From Hymenobacter sp. GOD-10R (GTDB lineage: Bacteria; Bacteroidota; Bacteroidia; Cytophagales; Hymenobacteraceae), in assembly GCF_035609205.1 (NCBI RefSeq), contig NZ_CP141184.1:6252501-6316500 (forward strand): a DNA stretch of 64,000 nt, read 5' to 3'. A program made the translations under genes and the position numbers. Of the stretch, positions 16,862 to 25,145 are shown piece after piece (positions within the stretch are counted from its first letter, which is position 1; each line of letters opens with the position of its first letter). Under the pieces are notes generated by a model. It was given only the letters and a program-made list of their open reading frames with translations. It had not been told where the DNA came from and made no database searches.

Positions 16862-17797
16862 GTGGAGCTGTCAGTCGTAATTCCGATTTACAACGAGGAG
16901 AGTAACATTGGGGAGTTGTACCAGCGCCTGCTCAGTGTGCTCGAGCCCATGAACTTAGTGGGTGGTTTCGAGCTCATCTTCATCAACGACGGCTCACGCG
17001 ACCAGTCCTTGCCCTTGCTCCTGAACCTAGCTACCCGCGATTCACGCGTCCGCTACATCGATTTCAGCCGCAATTTCGGCCACCAAATCGCCGTTACGGC
17101 CGGCCTTGATCGGGCAGTAGGGCAAGCCGTCGTTATCATTGATGCCGACTTGCAAGACCCGCCGGAGCTGATTCCGACGCTCTACCAAAAGCTGCACGAA
17201 GGCTACGAGGTAGTATATGCCAAGCGTCGTTCTCGCCAAGGAGAAAATGTAGCTAAGAAGCTCACCGCGCGTCTCTTCTACCGCATCCTAGCCAACATCA
17301 CGCACATATCTATTCCCGTTGATACGGGTGACTTCCGTATTATCTCCCGCAAAGTGGTGGAGGGTCTGCGCCTAATGCCGGAGCAGAACAAGTTCATACG
17401 GGGTCAAATCTCCTGGATTGGCTACCGTCAGACTTTCGTCGAATACGACCGCGCGGGCCGCGTGGGTGGTACAACGGGCTATACCTATCGTAAGATGATT
17501 CGCCTAGCGCTGGATGGCATTACTGCTTTTTCTGATGCGCCTCTGAAAGCAGCTACCATCGGCGGTTTTGTCGTGTCGGGCATCGCCTTTCTAGTTGGGC
17601 TCTACACGCTTTACTCCCGCTTTGTCACCCACGATTATCAGCCCGGCTGGCCCTCGCTGATGGTCAGTATCTTATTTTTGGGCGGTGTGCAGCTTATTTC
17701 CGTCGGTATCATTGGCGAGTACATTGCCCGCCTCAATGCCAACGTGCGCCAGCGTCCCCTGTATATTGTCTCGGATACGAATATTCCGGTGCCCTAG
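16862..17797 (+). CDS. GT2 polyprenyl-phosphate glycosyltransferase (GtrB/ArnC-like)
   Basis: A 311-residue membrane-anchored glycosyltransferase starting at GTG 16862. The GT-A fold motifs are SVVIPIYNEESNIGELY, LIFINDGSRDQSL and VIIDADLQDPPELIP (metal-binding DxD region), then FRIISRKVVEGL and the acceptor-side QISWIGYRQ. Two hydrophobic segments near the C-terminus (about 230-290) are typical of GtrB/DPM-type enzymes that load a sugar onto undecaprenyl phosphate at the inner membrane. The lipid-linked sugar could feed the GT-C-like proteins encoded nearby. The sugar is unknown. Confidence 0.9.
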   Translation: MELSVVIPIYNEESNIGELYQRLLSVLEPMNLVGGFELIFINDGSRDQSLPLLLNLATRDSRVRYIDFSRNFGHQIAVTAGLDRAVGQAVVIIDADLQDPPELIPTLYQKLHEGYEVVYAKRRSRQGENVAKKLTARLFYRILANITHISIPVDTGDFRIISRKVVEGLRLMPEQNKFIRGQISWIGYRQTFVEYDRAGRVGGTTGYTYRKMIRLALDGITAFSDAPLKAATIGGFVVSGIAFLVGLYTLYSRFVTHDYQPGWPSLMVSILFLGGVQLISVGIIGEYIARLNANVRQRPLYIVSDTNIPVP

Positions 17798-17844
17798 CCT
17801 GCCAACGGGAACACAACACGCGGCTTGTATTTACCTTGCCGGGG

Positions 17845-19146
17845 TCACTGGCTATCCACGATAGGGACTAAAAACGCAGCTTTCTTCCTCGTGATTAACA
17901 GTACTACAAACAGAGAGGTGAACAGCGACACCGACGCCAGGTACGTGTACGGCACAATCAAGAAGGCATAAAAGGTAGCTAGGTAAGCTTTTAAACTCAG
18001 CAAGGCCGCCAACCGCGGGTCGAAATGATGACGATGGTACCAGAACAAGCCGCCAGCCAGCACCACAATACCGGTGCAAACGGCAAAATGCACTAGCTGG
18101 AGCCGAATAATCCGTTCTTCCAAAGTGCCTGGCAAGTCATAAAACCAAGGAGCTAGCCCGATACCATTGAAGAGATGAATAGGTCCGAGCCACGGCGCCG
18201 ACGTATCAATTTGCTGCCACGCTGACTTGGCAACATCTAGGTTTTCGAGTTGCGCCCGAAAGAAGATAGTTGGGTCATGCAATATGAAAGGCACAAACAA
18301 CGCCACCACACCCACAATGGTAAGCCCAGTCGTTAGCCAACCCCGCTTCGGGTTCTCGTACAGCAGCAACAAGCCGTAGAGAGGCACCCACAATGCCAAT
18401 GAGTAGCGGGACAGCAGGCAGAATACCAGCCCAGCAGCCTTCATCCAGACAGAGTTTGAAAAAATGCCTGCTGCCAGCAGACAGTAAAATCCAACAATCA
18501 GCCCTTCAACGGTAAGGCTGTACATCGGCTTGTCGATGATAACATTGAAATGCACCAGCAACACGGGCAACGCAGCCTTCAGCAACCACTCCGCCCAGGG
18601 CAGATCCAATCGCGCCAGCACCCACTCGTAGGCTAGCAAACCGAGTAGCAGGCCTCCGTAAGACCACCAACGGTAATCGATACCAGCTAGGTCAGCTCCC
18701 ACAAACGGCAGCCACTGCATCGGTGGGTAGTTTGGCAGAAACGTGTATCCGAACATGGTGAGGGATTTATACACCGTTTCATGCTGCAAAAAACGTTGCA
18801 CATACACCTGTAAGGCCGGCACAATATCGGAGAAGGTACCGATAGGCGCCCGCACTAATGCTTTCCGAATAATGGAAGCCGTTAGGAGCGGACTGGTTGC
18901 CAATAGCCCAGCCCCCGCCAAGAAGCGGTACCCTACCTTACGCATCGGCGCCACTTGCAGCCGGACACCTAGCAGACGACGTGCTAGCAATAAGCAAAGC
19001 AAAAGCTCCACGGCGTAGAGGAACACGGGGCTCCAGTAAGGCCCCAGCGACTTGCGCCAAAATGTGAAGAACAGAACTTCGAGTACAAACAGCAGCCACA
19101 GCAGCCAAGACCAGGGCGTGCGTGCGGAGAAGTTAAAAACGGGCAT
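17845..19146 (-). CDS. Polytopic membrane protein, probable GT-C glycosyltransferase
   Basis: A 433-residue integral membrane protein with about ten hydrophobic segments; the ATG at 19146 is preferred over the TTG six bases upstream. I recognise no exact family. The multi-TM layout, the loop with TIFFRAQLENLDVAKSAWQQ, and the position between two GT2 genes suggest a GT-C mannosyltransferase-like enzyme using a polyprenyl-phosphate sugar. It converges with the GT2 gene on its left (47 bp between stops) and has no obvious terminator. The call is an inference from topology and context. Confidence 0.6.
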   Translation of the reverse strand: MPVFNFSARTPWSWLLWLLFVLEVLFFTFWRKSLGPYWSPVFLYAVELLLCLLLARRLLGVRLQVAPMRKVGYRFLAGAGLLATSPLLTASIIRKALVRAPIGTFSDIVPALQVYVQRFLQHETVYKSLTMFGYTFLPNYPPMQWLPFVGADLAGIDYRWWSYGGLLLGLLAYEWVLARLDLPWAEWLLKAALPVLLVHFNVIIDKPMYSLTVEGLIVGFYCLLAAGIFSNSVWMKAAGLVFCLLSRYSLALWVPLYGLLLLYENPKRGWLTTGLTIVGVVALFVPFILHDPTIFFRAQLENLDVAKSAWQQIDTSAPWLGPIHLFNGIGLAPWFYDLPGTLEERIIRLQLVHFAVCTGIVVLAGGLFWYHRHHFDPRLAALLSLKAYLATFYAFLIVPYTYLASVSLFTSLFVVLLITRKKAAFLVPIVDSQ

Positions 19147-19493
19147 GTACAATAACTAAGCGAGGCGCGGACGACGCTCAAAGTACTGGTTTTCTCCGGA
19201 CAAAAGATGTGCGAACTCGCTCGTTAGAATGCCGGCTATTTGTCCTACTTAAACTTCTGCTCAGCTCAAAATTGCACTTTCGACAGCGTACTAAACAAGC
19301 GCCACACTACCGTCGGCACATTTCCTGATGTTCAGCTTGGGGTAAGTCACTTAAAATCATTATTCCTATGCAACTTGCGTTCGTATTGCAGCAGCTTCTT
19401 GGTGCCTAGTTCCTGCACCTGAATACGCACTCTAGCCCTCTTACCCGCCCGCTTCGATCATCTGTACTGAGGTCACCCACCCTATTTGCCTTC
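19147..19493. other. Divergent intergenic region
   Basis: About 350 bp between divergent glycan genes. It should hold promoters for both, but I see no consensus TAnnTTTG with a well-placed TTTG, no RNA gene and no strong hairpin. The short open frames here show no coding character. Confidence 0.4.
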
Positions 19494-20219
19494 ATGACTG
19501 CTGTTCCCGCACTAGCCTTAGTGCTGCCTTGCTTTAACCCTTTACCCGGCTGGGCAAATAACGTCCTGGAAAGTCTGAGCCGCTTATACGCGCTCCTCCC
19601 AGCCGATACTCTCCTGCACTTATACCTAGTCAATGACGGTTCTACCCGCAACGTAGATCCAGCAGAAGTTGCATTGCTAGAGCGGAAATTGCCTTACTTT
19701 ACGTACCTGACCTACCCGACCAACCGGGGCAAGGGCTATGCCTTGCGGATGGGCATAGAGCACGTACAGGAACCCCTTTGCTTATTTACGGATATCGACT
19801 TTCCGTACGAAGAGCGAAGCATAGCTAGCCTGTATGCCACGCTACAAGCGGGTACGTGCGACCTAGCAGTAGGCGTGCGCGACGAGGCATACTACCAACA
19901 CGTGCCAGCCACCCGCCGACGCGTGTCGCACTTGCTTCGCGGGCTGACACGTAACTTGCTGCACCTGCCCGTGAGCGACACACAATGTGGACTTAAAGGG
20001 TTCAATGCCACTGGCCGCGCCGTATTCCTACAAACCACCACCGACCGCTACCTCTTCGATTTAGAGCTATTATTTCTGGCTTCGCGCCAAGCACACGTGC
20101 GGGTTGAGCCCGTATTGGTTAGCCTGAAGCCGGGGGTTGTTTTCTCCAAACTCAATTCACGTATCCTACTCACCGAAGGAGCTAGCTTTTTGAAGATTCT
20201 ACGGCGCCGAATATTGTAA
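19494..20219 (+). CDS. GT2-family glycosyltransferase (DPM1-like, no membrane tail)
   Basis: A 241-residue GT-A glycosyltransferase. Visible motifs are LALVLPCFNPLPGW, LYLVNDGSTRNVD, NRGKGYALRMGIEH (typical of dolichyl-phosphate sugar synthases), LFTDIDFPYEE (DxD) and SDTQCGLKGFNATGRAVF. Unlike the GT2 at 16862 it has no C-terminal membrane segments, so it is probably peripheral. It is convergent with the large membrane protein at 20254-22122 (34 bp between stops). The donor and acceptor are unknown. Confidence 0.85.
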   Translation: MTAVPALALVLPCFNPLPGWANNVLESLSRLYALLPADTLLHLYLVNDGSTRNVDPAEVALLERKLPYFTYLTYPTNRGKGYALRMGIEHVQEPLCLFTDIDFPYEERSIASLYATLQAGTCDLAVGVRDEAYYQHVPATRRRVSHLLRGLTRNLLHLPVSDTQCGLKGFNATGRAVFLQTTTDRYLFDLELLFLASRQAHVRVEPVLVSLKPGVVFSKLNSRILLTEGASFLKILRRRIL

Positions 20220-20253
20220 ACATCTGTACCATAGCTACTTATTATTATCCAGT

Positions 20254-22122
20254 TTAGTTTACTTGCCAGCGGTAGAGGTGTAACTTGCCCTCGGAAGCAA
20301 TAGGCGTCATGTGACTTTGCTCGATAAAGCTAGGTCCGGTTTTCACTACGCGCTGTGGTAGCGTGCGGTCTTTGGCTACTGGCACCTGCCTGCTTCCATC
20401 GTAATAGGCTTCGTCGAAGAACACTAGTATTGGCTTTTGCCGCAGGCTACGGCGTAACGAGGAGCTAGGCGAGCTGAACAGGTGCAGTAAAGCTCGTGCT
20501 TGCCCAGGCGGTGTGCGCGACATCTTGCTAGCCATTAGCGGCAAGCCGGTTTGCAAAGACAACTGGTAGGCGTGGTTTGAGTGCCTGAAATCGTCGTCAA
20601 TCGTAACGTCTAGGTCTTCGCTGCCTACGTGGAAGTAGGGTATTGGTAAGATAGCCTGATACTCTTGCGGCCGGACGTTTGTGAGCAAAGCACGCGTCGC
20701 CGGATCATTTGCGGGATTCGTCAGCACGTTGGACATGAGCGCATGCCGGTAAAACTTTAATGTGTCGCGGGTATCCAGCCAAGCTAGCACCACAAATAAG
20801 GCGGCTACCACACTGCGCCACCGTACTTGGCTCGTAGCTACCCAATAATCCAAACCGCTTAGCACAAGCAAGTTGATTGCCCAGAAAAAAGGCCAGCTAA
20901 ACCGAGCCACGGCCCGGAACTGCGCGACCCGTTCGGTGATCTTGTGCAGGTAAAAAAACGCGCTTAAGTAATTGGTGATGACGTACTGGTTGTCGGCCAA
21001 GTAGTACTCTGTACCGAGGGCGGTAAACAGCCCAACTGCCGCTGCCGCGAGAAGCAACAGTAAAAATTTACCCTGCTGTGTTTGTCGCCAAGCCTGCCAC
21101 CACCGCTGCCAAGCCGCGTAGTTAAACACCAGCAGCACGAGACCCAACAGCAAGCCTGCTAACGCAAAAATACCTAGGTACGCCTGCGACTCGTAGGGCA
21201 CGGGCTGCACCGTATTGATAATAAAGTGCGTGCGCTCGTAGCTGTAGCGCTGAAAAAGCGCCGAAAATTGAAGTTTCCAGGGTAAGTAGTTAAAGCCAGA
21301 GGCGGTACTGCTTCGCAGTGCATAATAGCCGTCTGTTGCACGGATAACGCATAGTGCCAGCAGCAACGGAATTACCGTGATAACTGCACCTACTACTACT
21401 AAGCGCACCTGCCGCCACCGAGTACTTATCAGCCAAAACAGAAAGAAGCTCCCCGTACATAAACCCACGATGGGCAGGTAGTATAGGTGCATAAAGGCAG
21501 CGGCCGTAAGCCCTGCTACCAACAGCAGCACAGGTCGCCAAATAGGCAGCCCCGCATTTACTCGTTCATAGATACGCAACAAGCCCCAAATGGCGAGCAG
21601 GATCACCCAGCTTTGCGACAAGTTGAAATGCCCGATCAGCAAGCGCCCGAGTTGCGGATTAAGCCATGGCAGCAACACGCTAAAACTCAGAATCAACACC
21701 CACGAGTGCAGCAGCCTTCGTAGCACCGCCACCAATAATACCGTACTGAGTAGCATCCCACTTAGCAATACCGCATGGTACACGGCAAGGCCGTAAGGCG
21801 TCAGGTCGTACACGTAATGCGAAAACAACTTCACGCCTACGGCTACCAGCGGCGTATTATCAGTATAGAACACGTAATCCCCGTAGGGATAATTCATGTT
21901 GCCGTACCAAGCTAGGCCCTTGGCGAAAGGCTGTTGCAAGTAGGACTGAAAGGTGAAGTAGTTCTTCATCCCATCGCCGGTTTCCGACGTGAGACGTAGT
22001 AGAAATTGGTTGGGCTCAGCCAGCAAACGCCCAAAAGCGCGGCTTATAAACCCAAGTTGCACGAGCAAAGCGACTCCTGCTAAGGCAACCCGTGATGGTT
22101 GTTGGCGCAAGAAACGCAACAT
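20254..22122 (-). CDS. Large polytopic membrane protein, GT-C-like
   Basis: A 622-residue membrane protein with roughly twelve hydrophobic segments and a soluble C-terminal domain of about 160 residues (from about 460). The N-terminal loop contains SETGDGMKNYFTFQSYLQQP and NMNYPYGDYVFYTD, acidic loops resembling those of GT-C glycosyltransferases and YfhO-like proteins. I cannot name the family. Its neighbours (two GT2 genes and another GT-C-like protein) point to surface glycan assembly or glycolipid modification. It may share a transcript with the upstream deacetylase gene (37 bp away, with a small hairpin between). Confidence 0.6.
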   Translation of the reverse strand: MLRFLRQQPSRVALAGVALLVQLGFISRAFGRLLAEPNQFLLRLTSETGDGMKNYFTFQSYLQQPFAKGLAWYGNMNYPYGDYVFYTDNTPLVAVGVKLFSHYVYDLTPYGLAVYHAVLLSGMLLSTVLLVAVLRRLLHSWVLILSFSVLLPWLNPQLGRLLIGHFNLSQSWVILLAIWGLLRIYERVNAGLPIWRPVLLLVAGLTAAAFMHLYYLPIVGLCTGSFFLFWLISTRWRQVRLVVVGAVITVIPLLLALCVIRATDGYYALRSSTASGFNYLPWKLQFSALFQRYSYERTHFIINTVQPVPYESQAYLGIFALAGLLLGLVLLVFNYAAWQRWWQAWRQTQQGKFLLLLLAAAAVGLFTALGTEYYLADNQYVITNYLSAFFYLHKITERVAQFRAVARFSWPFFWAINLLVLSGLDYWVATSQVRWRSVVAALFVVLAWLDTRDTLKFYRHALMSNVLTNPANDPATRALLTNVRPQEYQAILPIPYFHVGSEDLDVTIDDDFRHSNHAYQLSLQTGLPLMASKMSRTPPGQARALLHLFSSPSSSLRRSLRQKPILVFFDEAYYDGSRQVPVAKDRTLPQRVVKTGPSFIEQSHMTPIASEGKLHLYRWQVN

Positions 22123-22139
22123 AGGGAAAAGGAAAGCAT

Positions 22140-22154
22140 CCCCGCCGAGCGGGG
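22140..22154 (-). terminator. Small GC hairpin after the PIG-L gene
   Basis: CCCCGC (22140-22145) and GCGGGG (22149-22154) form a 6-bp stem with a 3-base loop just beyond the stop of the leftward PIG-L gene. On the minus strand it is followed by a pyrimidine-rich stretch including CTTTTCCC. A weak terminator is possible. Confidence 0.35.
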
Positions 22155-22159
22155 GCAGA

Positions 22160-23440
22160 TCAATGCACTATCTGTATGCGCTGGCTACGCGACTCTCGCC
22201 CAGCCTGCAGCTGGCAAAGATAGACGCCAGCAGCGGGAAATTCATTGACATCAATCCACAACTCGTAGTTACCAGGAGTTTGCTTCTGGTTTACTAAAGT
22301 TTGTACCAGTCGCCCTTGCAAGTCAAAAATGCGCACCGAAACAAAGCTAGATTTCGGCAGCTGATACCCAATTAGGGTTGATACATCAAACGGGTTGGGA
22401 TAAGTGGGCCGGAGTAATAAATCGGCTTGCTGTATTACCATCATCGTGTCAAGGGTAGAGATTTGTCTTATCTCGCCGTTCGTGGGCACGGTAGATGTTG
22501 GGGCAACCACTACGATGGGAGCCGGAAGAGCGGCAACTGGCTGCATGGGCTGGCTACCGGGTGGCGTAGGAGCGTTGTGCCGTATGCGGAAATATTGCCG
22601 ACCTAGCCAAACACGATGCTTATCGTCCCATTCGCTAGCTAACCCATTCTGCATCAGTTCTTCACAATTGGCCTTGAACAACAAGGTTTGATTAGCCGTT
22701 TGCACGTCCGTTAGGTTCAATGGCTTTGTTTGGGTGATATACCCTAGGTAAAGCTGCTGACGGCACTCGATATCGGAAGTGGCAGCCTGGGCTAGAACGC
22801 CGGCCATGGTGTGGTCCGGATGATCCATCTTCTTTTTGATTGGATCTGGGTAGTGCATTACTAGTTTGCTGTTCGGATCCGTCTCCTGCAGAATAAGCTG
22901 GTGCACCGTTTTCACCAAATCAGTCCAGTTGGTGTATGTAACGGAGCCCGTGATGTCTTTGATAGCCGTACCATTGCCTTTGCACTTGAACAGGCTCTGG
23001 AAGTTACCTTGGGCAAAGCCTTTTGCATCAAGCCCACCATCAGGCAACCGCAGGAAGTAAGAAGAGGTATTCTTGTAGCGATAGACTTGCAGACTATGCT
23101 TATTTACAACAACATCTTCCACTTGGGCAGACGCAGCGGGTGCCGATGTTGCATCAGCAGCGGTACGGGTGGCCGCTTTGCATCCGGCTTCGCGCCCCTT
23201 CCAATACTGGTCACCAGGTTTGTCAGCTTGTCCTGCCGTTAAGCAAACGAAAACAACTTTTCCGCCCTTCTGTACATTGTTGTAAGCATGACTGCCCATA
23301 AAGAGCTGCCAGTCATCCTGGTGTGCTACTACATAGACGTTGACTTCTTTCGTAGCAACAGACTGTGCTTGTGCTAACTGGCCCCAACTCAAACCTAAAA
23401 CAACACTGAATACAAAAGACAAGAGTAAGCTTTTAACCAT
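22160..23440 (-). CDS. PIG-L-like deacetylase with T9SS sorting domain
   Basis: A 426-residue exported protein (ATG 23440; the TTG at 23458 is less likely). A signal peptide ends near AQAQS. The PIG-L/LmbE core follows: VVAHQDDWQLFMGS keeps the His-x-Asp-Asp metal and catalytic positions, but the usual AHPDDE is AHQDDW. MDHPDHTMAGV supplies the second His motif. The C-terminal 80 residues (YPNPFDVSTLIGYQLPKSS to RIQIVH) are a type A T9SS sorting domain with a FDLQGRLV strand. It is therefore predicted to be a surface or secreted N-deacetylase. The substrate is unknown; an acetylated amino sugar is plausible. Confidence 0.82.
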   Translation of the reverse strand: MVKSLLLSFVFSVVLGLSWGQLAQAQSVATKEVNVYVVAHQDDWQLFMGSHAYNNVQKGGKVVFVCLTAGQADKPGDQYWKGREAGCKAATRTAADATSAPAASAQVEDVVVNKHSLQVYRYKNTSSYFLRLPDGGLDAKGFAQGNFQSLFKCKGNGTAIKDITGSVTYTNWTDLVKTVHQLILQETDPNSKLVMHYPDPIKKKMDHPDHTMAGVLAQAATSDIECRQQLYLGYITQTKPLNLTDVQTANQTLLFKANCEELMQNGLASEWDDKHRVWLGRQYFRIRHNAPTPPGSQPMQPVAALPAPIVVVAPTSTVPTNGEIRQISTLDTMMVIQQADLLLRPTYPNPFDVSTLIGYQLPKSSFVSVRIFDLQGRLVQTLVNQKQTPGNYELWIDVNEFPAAGVYLCQLQAGRESRSQRIQIVH

Positions 23441-23987
23441 GCAGGAGAGAGGTAACAAGCAGACAGTATCAGGAAATGAACCGATAAACTGTTGGAACAG
23501 AGCTTATCGTATCGAAAACTACACAATTTCTTTGACTCTGCAATGCTGGTTCGACTAATTGCCTTATTCGCAGGTTAAATTGTTATTTCACACGTTTAGT
23601 AGCAAATAACTTACGCTTGCTACAACTTTTGTAACAATACCTTCGTAACAGCTTTTCTTTACTAAAGAGCTAGAAAAACAGATAGATATCGATTGGTTTA
23701 TAATTACTTAAGTGCTATTTACAACTTAGCTGATCTGATTCACTGTGTTAAGTGTGTCGCTCGCCGAAGAAGCAATAGTGGCTGAGGGGCATAGCCGGGA
23801 AGGTGATAGGTGAGCTAATAGGCTAGGAAAAACTAAAGAGCAGAAAATTTCAACGACTTATGCGCGTTGAGGTGTAGTGCTTGGCAGCACGAATTCGTAT
23901 CTAATCTTCCGCTGGCAGCTAGTTAGCCTTATTTCATTGTGCTAGCTACCACTAACTATTGCCTCCTTCCTCCGACCTTTGCACGCT
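23441..23987. other. AT-rich divergent intergenic region
   Basis: About 550 bp between divergent genes, clearly richer in A+T than the surroundings in its middle (23500-23720). I find no RNA gene, no credible small ORF and no long hairpin. A GACCTTTGC motif at 23974-23982 resembles a -7 element, but it is too close to the lipoprotein start and lacks a paired TTTG. The region is presumably promoter DNA. Confidence 0.45.
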
Positions 23988-24977
23988 ATGCGTCGTTATC
24001 TGTTACTTCTCACCCCATTCCTGTTTCTGATGCTCGCTGCTTGTGACCCTGGTGTCACGTCTGGGCCGCGCATCGACTTTGTTGGCAGCAGCCGATTCAC
24101 CAGTTCCGATAGAATATTGTCCACACCGGGCGACACGATCAGCAGCTTCCTCTATGCCGATAACCGAGACAGAGATACTACGGACGATAAAGAATATAGC
24201 CCACTTCGTCACCTTCGCGTTGTCGTAATTTATCAGCCGGGCCTAACCCCAAGTACTTACCTTACCAATGCGCTTGCCCCCGCTGATACGATTACATATC
24301 TCGACTCGACTCTAGCTAACAATACTTCCTCTTTTGTCTTTCGGCATGATTTCACTAACCGTACTACTCCTGGCCGTGAAACGTGGCGGTTTGAGGTAGA
24401 GGATGCAAATAACAATAAAGCTAGTCGGCAGTATCGTCTTACTACACGTCGTACTGATTCAGCGGCTGTTATTCACAGCTACAGTACGTTATTGCAGGCC
24501 CCACAAACACGCTTGCGAGCCCGCCGCAGTTTTCTGGATGCAACCAACGGGCTAGCCCTTACCGGCTACGCAGCAACCAATCCTGGTTTTCAGAAGCTGA
24601 TTGACCTAGTGTATGTACCTGGCCCCAACAATGCGTTTGGCTTGGCTGCTCCTAGCGCAACAGCTACCGCTATGAGTGCTGCGGGAACCTCTGCCTGGCC
24701 AACCAAGAATATCACAGAATTGCGAACTACGACGCTTAAGCTGACCAATTTCAACAATGCTAACAACCCTGATGCCTTGAGAACTGGCTTCAATGATGGC
24801 ACCGTCGCATCTGGATCTGACTCTTATATTCCTTCTATTGCCGAAGGGGATGTCATTGCCTTTCGCACAACCACAGGCGACCAACGCACTGGCCTTATCT
24901 ATGTGCAGGATATTCTTCCTACTGTCATCCCAACGGTGCTTCTGCAGATCCGAGTATCTAAGAGCAAGCTTCAATAA
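23988..24977 (+). CDS. Hypothetical exported lipoprotein
   Basis: A 329-residue protein of unknown function. The ATG at 23988 (MRRYLLLL) is preferred to the TTG nine bases upstream. The signal peptide ends with the lipobox LMLAAC (Cys about 19), so it is lipid-anchored and probably on the outer membrane. The mature part looks like beta-rich repeats; TWRFEVEDANNNKASRQYRL resembles the end of an Ig-like domain, followed by a second domain. It lies upstream of the TonB receptor gene in the same direction, but separated by a gap with its own regulatory palindrome, so a shared role in iron uptake is only a guess. Confidence 0.7.
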   Translation: MRRYLLLLTPFLFLMLAACDPGVTSGPRIDFVGSSRFTSSDRILSTPGDTISSFLYADNRDRDTTDDKEYSPLRHLRVVVIYQPGLTPSTYLTNALAPADTITYLDSTLANNTSSFVFRHDFTNRTTPGRETWRFEVEDANNNKASRQYRLTTRRTDSAAVIHSYSTLLQAPQTRLRARRSFLDATNGLALTGYAATNPGFQKLIDLVYVPGPNNAFGLAAPSATATAMSAAGTSAWPTKNITELRTTTLKLTNFNNANNPDALRTGFNDGTVASGSDSYIPSIAEGDVIAFRTTTGDQRTGLIYVQDILPTVIPTVLLQIRVSKSKLQ

Positions 24978-25069
24978 CTGCTTTACCAAGCTTCGAGATA
25001 CCTAGGTTGTAATCAGGCGATTCGATTAGAAACACAGCAACCCAGAATTAAGAAAGATTAGCTTTATTT

Positions 25070-25086
25070 TTAATTAGTCTAATTAA
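25070..25086. promoter_or_regulatory. DtxR/IdeR-like iron box candidate
   Basis: TTAATTAGTCTAATTAA is a perfect palindrome with 8-bp arms and one central base, 59 bp upstream of the siderophore-receptor ATG. The core TTAG-N-CTAA matches the centre of the DtxR/IdeR consensus (TTAGGTTAGSCTAACCTAA). Related half-sites GATTAG occur at 25024 and 25056. Iron control is inferred. Confidence 0.5.
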
Positions 25087-25145
25087 CCTTAGGATTGTTG
25101 GGGTTTGTACCTGAGTTTTGCACTACGAAACTCATTGCAACACAC

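Noticed and set aside
23520..23550. GGTTCGACT resembling a tRNA T-loop
   Set aside because: No acceptor, D or anticodon stems can be formed around it.
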